This document shows positions 56,901-64,000 of a DNA stretch of 64,000 bases, one piece after another. The stretch is taken from NCBI GenBank assembly GCA_013398295.1, contig VZSF01008937.1:62001-126000 (forward strand), given 5' to 3'. The translations under genes and the position numbers were made by a program. The notes beneath the pieces were generated by a model, which made no database searches, had not been told where the DNA came from, and worked only from the letters and a program-made list of their open reading frames with translations. Position 1 is the first letter of the stretch; the number at the start of each line of letters is the position of its first letter. Origin of the DNA: Chionis minor. Lineage: Eukaryota; Chordata; Aves; Charadriiformes; Chionididae.

Positions 56901-57207
56901 TGCAAAACCAACACTTGAGGGGTCTTCTGCAAGGCCCAGACTCATGCCTTGATCTGAAAATTACCAGTTATGACAATATTTTTTCTTAGCTTTAGATGTC
57001 ATGTGGTTTTGTGGCTTTGAACATCTTGGGATGCTTGAAGTAAAGAATGAGAGGAACTTCAATTTACGGAGCTGTTCTGTGAATGGGGGAGGTGTTGGTG
57101 AGGGGTTTCTGGTGTGTGTGTGGTTTTTTTTAAACAGATCACTTTTTGTTGGGCATTATGGTTTCATTTGAGATCTGGGCCTATGGATTCATGGCATGTG
57201 TGTTTTA
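53954..57207. other. Intergenic DNA, nothing recognised
   Basis: About 3.3 kb of unique-looking, AT-rich sequence between two CR1 fragments. No gene, RNA or repeat family is identified; short chance open frames only. Confidence 0.55.
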
Positions 57208-57592
57208 TCAGGTAATTACAAATACAGGCTGGGCAGAGAATGGATTGAGAGCATCCCTGAGGAGAGGGACTTGGGGGTGTTGGTGGATGAGAAGCTCATG
57301 ATGAGCTGGCAATGTGCACTTGCAGCCCAGAAAGCCAATAGCATCCTGGGCTGCATCAATAGAAGCACGGTCAAGGTCAGCAGGTCAAGGGAGCTGATTC
57401 TGCCTCTTTCCCCTTTGAAATCTCACCTGGAATACTTTGTCCGGCTCTGGAGCCCCCAGTGTAAGAAGGACATGGACCTGTTGGAGTGGGGTCCAGAGGA
57501 GGGCCACAAAGATGATCAGAGGGTTGGAGCACCTCTGCTATGAGGACAGGCCGAGAGAGCTGCGGTTGTTCAGCCAGGAGAAGAGAAGGCGC
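57208..57592 (+). repeat. CR1 LINE internal fragment lacking the 3' end
   Basis: Sense CR1 ORF2 sequence from 'caggctgggcagagaatg' (RLGREW) through [18 protein letters not shown] at about 57263. It continues with an LEYFVRLWSPQ-like segment at about 57429 and an LCYEDRPRELRLFS segment at about 57535. It stops abruptly after 'gagaagagaaggcgctcc'. The C-terminal and 3' non-coding part present in other copies is missing. Confidence 0.9.
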
Positions 57593-57709
57593 TCCAATCA
57601 GAATTGTGGGTTATTTTAAGTATAACTATTTCCAGGATCTCGTTTTCTCAGTTTATGGAAGTGTTTTAAATAAAATGGGATATATATGATAGTGCCAATT
57701 GGACTAAGC

Positions 57710-57725
57710 GGGGGGGGGGTAGGGG
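57710..57725. repeat. G-rich run
   Basis: A run of ten G, then TA and five G. Slippage-prone; on its own it is short of a classical four-tract G-quadruplex but could form one from split tracts. Confidence 0.8.
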
Positions 57726-59193
57726 GCAAAAGTCTTTTTCATTCTAGTAGGCTTTCCAAGTGTTGCTTTAAAACATTTTTCTAAAGTTGAGAAATTCTTT
57801 AAAAATACTTTTGTTTTGTCAAAGCGGGAAATAATTTGGAAGCACTGAGAAGAATAGATAAGCGAGAACACCCACGAGGACTGAAAGTGAGTACAAAGTC
57901 TCTCTTCCTACACAGCCTTTATCTACATTATGGTGAAAAAATTCCTGTTCCAAATGTTGCGATCTTCCCAGTGTCTTTCATTTCTCATTGCGATACCCGA
58001 TTATGGGACTGCTTTTAGACATTTACTGAAGTAAATACGTAAGGGAGGCACTATTTCTGTTACTTATTGCTGGAAATTGCTTCATTGTTTGGATGGAATT
58101 TACCTAACATTTGCTCAGTAATGTAAACATTTGGACAAATATTCATAGTTTCAAATAACTCAAGATCATTTAGCTAATAGAAGAAAAACTTTACCAGAAG
58201 TTGTTGATTCCTTCCCAGGAGCTTGCAACAAGGAGCATTACAGATCCCTGAAACACAGTGAGTGGCATGATCTTCACTGCGCTCTGCCATTACTTGTGTT
58301 GCAGAGGCCTTCTGGAGAATGAAATTAGTAAACAAAGTCCTTTGTGTTTCCACACTTTGGATAATAAACTGTTTAGTTTCAGGAAGAGCAGTATCACATT
58401 ATGTATTCAAATGGGTGTTTTTGAAGTTGTCATAATTTCATAAAATACAAAACGCAGGCCATCACGAAGACAAGATAGATAGAAATCTTCTAATCAGGAA
58501 AATTGTTTGACTTGATATTGAGATAGGGAAGAGAAAAGAAAAAAGCCATATGCGTGTATCAAATGTGTGCCAAATGTTCACTTTTATTGGAAAACTAAAC
58601 CCAGCTTTCTCACTTGGGGAAAAAGGAAAGCAAAACAAGAAAATTATTTCTGTACTTAGCTAGCAAAATGTTTACCTATATTGTCTGTATGTTACCAAAC
58701 ATATATCAGACAAAGGGTCAGACACAAAGCACCGTATGTATCATTTCATGTTTTCTACATATCCCCATAATCTTTAACAGTGGAGCGTTTTTCAGAACAG
58801 TTTTCTGTGTGCGCTTGACAGAGGGACAATATTTGATAGATACTGGCTGAGAGGTTGTTTCTGCTAGCATGGGTGGGATGTAAGGAGGCCCACAGTTGGC
58901 AGTGGATAAAAAATTCAGAAGAGTCAGTCATCAGTAATTTGGGCAGAGCATGGAGAGTGGGAGGTGAGTGTGGGAGGAAATGGGAGAGACATAGGTGGAG
59001 ACAATATTGGGCAAAGCTGATGACATGAGACCTTGTGCCTTGAAAACAGGAGCCAGCAAAGACTTCTAGAGCCGCCCCAACTTGACAAATGCAAATAAAC
59101 ATTTTGTGTCAGAGCGATTGGGTTCCAGTATGGAGCGTACCTAGAGAGCTACTTTTTTCTTCTGGTTTATTTCCACATAGAAAAATGACAATT

Positions 59194-59240
59194 AAAAAAA
59201 AAAAAAAAAAAGGGGGGGGGAAAAAAGGGGGGATTTTTTT
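59194..59240. repeat. A18-G9-A6-G6 purine homopolymer cluster followed by T-run
   Basis: Consecutive mononucleotide tracts of A, G, A and G, then 'att' and a T-run. It is an all-purine strand over roughly 40 bp and a likely site of sequencing length error. Confidence 0.85.
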
Positions 59241-59498
59241 TGTACTAAATTAAGCAATCTTCTTTCTCAGACTTCCATCAGGTAGGAGGTCCAAACACAT
59301 TGCTGTTCTTATCAATGTTGATACAATTTTGTCAGCAATTCTGCAGTTTATTTATCTAATGGAATGTGTCAGCCCTTGTGAAGGTGCACCATTTGCTCTA
59401 TAGGAGTGGTAGGCGTATTAAAGGAGTATAAAGTTGCCCTGCGTGTAAAAATAGAAGTTTCTGGCAGAAAGCAAATGGAAATCTGCGTCATACATTTT

Positions 59499-59640
59499 TA
59501 TTTGAAGGAAATTAACTGTAAATCAGATCTGGACATAAGAAAGGATTTGTCTTAAAATTAACACAGTGCTTCTATTTGAAGGAGTGTATCTGTAAATCAC
59601 GTCTGGACATAATGAAAGGTTTGTTTTCAAAGTGTTGTAA
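59499..59640. repeat. Degenerate tandem duplication, about 74-bp unit
   Basis: Two imperfect copies offset 74 bp, starting 'tatttgaagga' at 59499 and 59573. They share 'tgtaaatca' and 'tctggacata'. Divergence between them shows this is an old duplication. Confidence 0.75.
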
Positions 59641-60648
59641 GCAAATACTGATAATACTAATGCAATGCCAAGTATGTAATGCCTCTTTTTAAAATCCAAC
59701 TGAACTTTCTTCCCTATCTGGAGAAATGTGAATTAAAGTAGAGCGCACCTTTTGATGTCTCCCAATACCTGCCCAGTACTGTTTCTGCATGCTAAGAAGG
59801 CTATCTGTTATTAACACAGCTCTGGGTAACTGCAAAGGTCCACATAGACAGGTGGGGCTTGTGCTTTAAAAAGTCCTGTGCTGCATCTCTTAATTAAAAC
59901 AGAAAAACTATAGACAGTTGTCCTTGTAGTATATGCACTGACTTAACGTAGTCTCACTTTGTGTCAGTCTGTTAAATGCCTAATGGCTGAGTTCAATGCC
60001 CAAGTTCCTTTAAAAATCTGGAGTCGGTGTGCACGGATCCACAAAGAAGATACGGCATAGTGGTGGAGGTGTTTGGATTTATAAAAATAAGCTACTGGCT
60101 GGCGGGAGCCTGCACACACAGCTCCTGTTTGGTAGCTACTGTGCACTAGTGGTGGAGGCAGCTCACTGGCGCCGTGCGATACAGGCGTGCTCATGGGCAG
60201 TTTTTGTGAAACGCCTGGAGTGTCGTAAATCCACGCCCCACCTTAGCTTAGAGCAGCTCACTGGGGTCGCCATGCCTTCATATCTTTCTGCCAGGTAGAA
60301 TTATTTTTGGTAAAAGAACATCCTGAACCTTTTTAATATAATTCTAATGAGCACACGGACGGTATGTGCAGGAAAAAATGCTCAAGTTTTGTTGGATGAT
60401 GTAAATCTGCATTGATTCCAGCTGTTCCCGACTTCACCGTGACTAAGTGGATGTTTCGGGTGTTTGTGAGAAGTTCTGCACATCTGGCACGTAGCTCTGA
60501 AAACCTGGGCTTCGGTCAGGAATGTTTTCCTGAGAATGGGACTGAAGCATTTGGGCACATGCTTCTGTCATTGTAAGCTCATTTGAAATATATGTGGACC
60601 TGATGCCTGCTCACAACAAATTGGTGTTGACTTTGGTGAAAGGTGTGA

Positions 60649-60670
60649 TTTTTTTTTTTTTTTTTTTTTT
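60649..60670. repeat. Poly(T) homopolymer, 22 bp
   Basis: An uninterrupted run of 22 T. Read on the minus strand it is a poly(A), but no retrocopy body is recognised next to it. Confidence 0.9.
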
Positions 60671-63119
60671 GTACTGCCTCTGGATAAAAAATTGCCAGCG
60701 TTCATTACATTTGCTGTGGTGACTGTGCACACATTGTAGGGTTGGTCTGTATGTGCAGAGTGGCTATTTATCAAGGATTTCTAGACACTTGATAGCCCCA
60801 TTGGAGCAGCAGTTACCCAACATCCAAAAAATATAGAGAAATGGCCAAATAAAATACCTAGAGGGGAAAAAGAGGGTCTATGTGGGAAGAAACCCTCAGA
60901 ATTTTGGTGGTACTGCTTCTTGACTGCTGGATAATTTGCATGTTTTAGTACATAAAGCACTACAATTATTTTAAAGGTCTGGGTGTTTGTCACATTCATT
61001 ACTTTCTCAAAGTCAAACTTCTAACTTTGTACCAGGGGACAGAAACCATGGAAGGCTTTTGAATCTCTCCTTTTTCCTTTATGTCATTTCTATTTCAGCT
61101 GAAGACCGTATTTGTGACTTAAGATTTCTGCTTAAACCTGTGCTTTCCCATTTCTGACTATTTGTGATGTCATTCTAAAGGAGTATTAGCATGCCTTCTT
61201 GACTGGTCCTTCAGTGGTTAGAACCAGCTAGGAATACATCTGGGATGGTTAAGAGTGTGAGAGCCCACCTGGAGAAGGCAGACAGAGGCGTTTTTGTCTT
61301 TGCGTAGATGAAGCTTTTTTGGAAGAAGCCAGGAGATCCTCCCTGTTGTGTGAAACAGGCGGGGGAAAGAGGAATTATGTTGTGAAGTTTGATTTCAGAA
61401 ACCTTCTTTGGGTTCACTGTGCTTCTGGGGAGACTGTGAGCTGGGGGAGCACGTGACTGGAGTGAGTGTGGGCATTAAGCAGCCAGCTCTACATATTACT
61501 TTCATTACTTTCATATTGTGACTACATGGAATTGCTTTTTCTTCCCCCTCCCTGCTTGTTCAGGCTACGCTTGGCCGGTCTGCCTTCAGTGTGTATATTT
61601 AGCACTGTAAGTTCAAAGTGATCTCTTTGTAGTAACTGCTTAAAAGTCAGTTTCTAAAACTATTCCACCTAGTCAAATTGATTGCAATAGTAAGAATAGA
61701 GAGCAGATACAGAAAATGAGAACGCAGATTAGGTGAATTTGTTTTTAAATTAAATGAGTGGAAAATATTTACAGGATTCATTGTTCTCTAACTGTAAAAG
61801 CTGCTTTTGAATTCCTCTTTGTCTTTGTCTTCAGTAAACGGGTATGTCTGGGAGCCTTCAAGCAATGTTTTTCTTTTGATCAGATGCGCGCTTCAAATGC
61901 CAGTGTCTTCTGCTTAATGACCAGCCGGAGGCCTCCTCAGACTTTCTCTATTGACCTAATCCTTGTGTTTGGGAATCTTCTGACGAGAAGGTGTGTGGGT
62001 CAGCCCACTCGGTGATCTTGTCCCGTGCTTCGTAGTATTGGCACTTCAGAAATACAGGTTTAATCCTCTGCCACAGTTTGTCCTAAAATGACTTCTCTCT
62101 AAATACTTGTTTGGCCTGCCCTGTGAAAAAACTTCATGACCATCTTCTGAGGTGATTATAATCTACTCCTTCACTCAAATAGTTGCCGTAACTGACAGCG
62201 GTGTTTGTCTGAACTCACCAGATCAAGGAGGCAGAATGATTTTTACCTCTGTATGCATTCAGGTGAAATGGCAGAATTGCTGCGAATGTTTCATTAGCAT
62301 CACGTTTCCCGAATTTGCGTCTGATTTGGTGGTTTGGTCGCTGTCTCGAGATGCTTTTCAGAAGATGCCTGAAAGAACTTGAGGAAAAGTAGCGTACTTG
62401 GTGCCAGCACAGATAAACTAGAGCTGGTGGCTGTGGGACCCCTGAGAGGAGAGTAGAGACCCTACTCCTCCTTTCTTTTCTTGCACAGGGCTTTGTCGTG
62501 GCATGAGGTCTGTTCTTCTTTTCCAGAGCAATTGCTATGTCTCCATAGTCTGTGAGCAGTGCTACCTTGGAGATAAGCACCGGTCAGGTGCAAAGAAAGA
62601 GAGACAAGCCAGTTTTCCTGTTGTAGAAACCCCACTACGCTGTGGCACGTTGTTTCTCCTTATCTCGTTCCCCTTACGTTGCTGGTGTAGCTGGAGGAAT
62701 AAAGGGCTCTCCAGCTGCATCTCTTTGCTGCCCCAAAGAAGAAAGAGTGGAAAAATAATGCTGGATACATTCTGCCATCCCTTTCTGCCAGGATTAGTAG
62801 ATAGTGGGTAGTGAAAGATAGTTTGGACCAAAGCAAATGGGAAACTGGTAGCTCAGTGCTGGTTAGACCAGAATACCACTGAATTTTGGACTTAATATGT
62901 AAACTCATCCCGTTCAAATCTCTGACTGCAGTGAAATGTGATGTTTGGGGGGACTGATGATTCCATCTGTTAGAAATTCCTAAATTAAAAACATGAGCAG
63001 CCTTTCCATAATCAGGAAATACGGACTAATTGCCAGAACTGTTTCAAGGGGAAGGAATTGATTGCCTATCACTCTAATAGCTTTAGCTGTTTTAAATAAG
63101 TTTTAAATCTGTCTTAATT
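60671..63119. other. Intergenic DNA, nothing recognised
   Basis: About 2.4 kb with only chance-length open frames (up to about 120 codons on the minus strand at 62215-62580, with no family resemblance). No repeat family is recognised. Confidence 0.5.
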
Positions 63120-63600
63120 GCTTTCTAAACTTTTTAGGTTACTGTATTTATTCATTTAGTCATCTTCCATGTAAATATATTTCAAAATAAGGTGATTAAA
63201 GAAGCTTTTTCTTCCTTTCCTGATAGAGACAATAGGGGACCTCAGCCTCCTTGTAAGGCTTGTTTTTAAAACAACTAGTAATTACAGGATGAATGAGTGA
63301 TTTGTATTGCTTATTTATGATGCCTTATCTGGATTTCCCCTTGCCTGTGAAGCTTCATTTGGACCTAAATTAATTAGATGACTCTAATTAAAGGAAGGCC
63401 CTCGATTTGAGAGCAGGAAAGCATGTTTGCATGAAGGCTACACCCTCTTCTTTATCTGACAGCATCCTTGAATGTTAGCAGCATGTAATAATTAGGCGTG
63501 TCGAGTTAGGAGTTGATTCATCTTCTTTAAATGGTCCCAGAGGAAGAGGTGGAGGATGGCTGTTCTCCAGAGGAGGTAGCAGATGGTAAGATGCATAATG
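63120..63600. promoter_or_regulatory. Candidate conserved non-coding element with homeodomain-like sites
   Basis: This AT-rich stretch contains clustered TAATTA-type cores: AATTAATTAG at 63368, CTAATTAAAG at 63384 and TAATAATTAGG at 63486. It lacks repeats and has no open frame. Such clusters are common in developmental enhancers, but they also arise by chance in AT-rich DNA. The idea rests on motif density alone. Confidence 0.25.
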
Positions 63601-64000
63601 TTTCTTGAGGGAGTATACTCAATTCCTGATACTTCCTTAGAATATGTAACTCCTAATATTTAAATTCAACATCTCTGAAGCACAGACATGTAAGGAGGCA
63701 AATGCTGCTAAAGTAAAAGGCAGGAAAGTGAGCAGAAACAGAGAACGTGTGTGAAAGTAATGTAGCTGTGTTGGGGAAGTAGACCAAAATTAGTTCCTTT
63801 TACAGAAGTAAAAAGAAAATCTTCAGCACGCCAGTCAGCAAAGCACTTAACATCCCTTCCACCTGTTTACTGTGTGTGTTTCAGCAAGTGTATACACTTA
63901 GTCCCTCCTGTAACTGATAAAAGTAATTGGTGTCCTTTTGAATACAGAGCCCCAAACACAGCAAGCCTTATGAATTATTTGTTCTAGGGGTGATTTTCCA

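Noticed and set aside
62215..62580. 121-codon minus-strand open frame in the 3' gene desert
   Set aside because: No family resemblance, no splice context and a length compatible with chance.

Overview
This is a vertebrate nuclear window, almost certainly from a bird. The genes are split by many GT-AG introns. The dominant repeats are CR1-type LINE fragments carrying the typical avian 3' end ('attctgtgattct'). One intron holds LTRs of a kind I know from bird genomes. There are no operons, CRISPR arrays, tRNA or rRNA genes. Species cannot be fixed from the sequence alone.

Three protein-coding genes lie head-to-tail on the + strand, in the same order as on human 4p15.2: PI4K2B, ZCCHC4, ANAPC4. 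PI4K2B (1296-12809) is cut by the window start; eight 3' coding exons are present (340 residues) and include most of the lipid-kinase domain. ZCCHC4 (14428-26116) has coding exons 2-13 (474 residues). Its first coding exon is not visible and most likely lies in a 235-N assembly gap (13779-14013) next to a CpG-rich stretch. ANAPC4 (26746-48430) is complete: 28 coding exons join in frame into 799 residues, starting in a strong CpG island (about 26310-27060). Only about 630 bp separate the ZCCHC4 stop from the ANAPC4 start.

The genes act in unrelated processes: phosphoinositide synthesis on endomembranes (PI4K2B), m6A methylation of 28S rRNA (ZCCHC4) and the anaphase-promoting complex scaffold (ANAPC4). 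Their neighbourhood is conserved synteny, not a functional operon.

From about 48.9 kb to the end (15 kb) I find no gene. The region holds two CR1 pieces, homopolymer runs, a small degenerate tandem duplication and one AT-rich stretch with homeodomain-like TAATTA motifs that may be a conserved non-coding element.

The most useful observations are these. (1) A 666-bp exact duplication of ANAPC4 exons 18-19 is joined by a single N, almost certainly an uncollapsed contig overlap. (2) The ANAPC4 C-terminal tail has no lysine in its last 75 residues, so the two SUMO sites I recall from the human tail are absent. (3) ANAPC4 intron 8 has a GC-AG splice pair. (4) A 19-bp tandem duplication copies the exon 10 splice donor. 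(5) Two related LTRs sit in inverted, tail-to-tail order in ANAPC4 intron 2. I found no convincing undescribed system.
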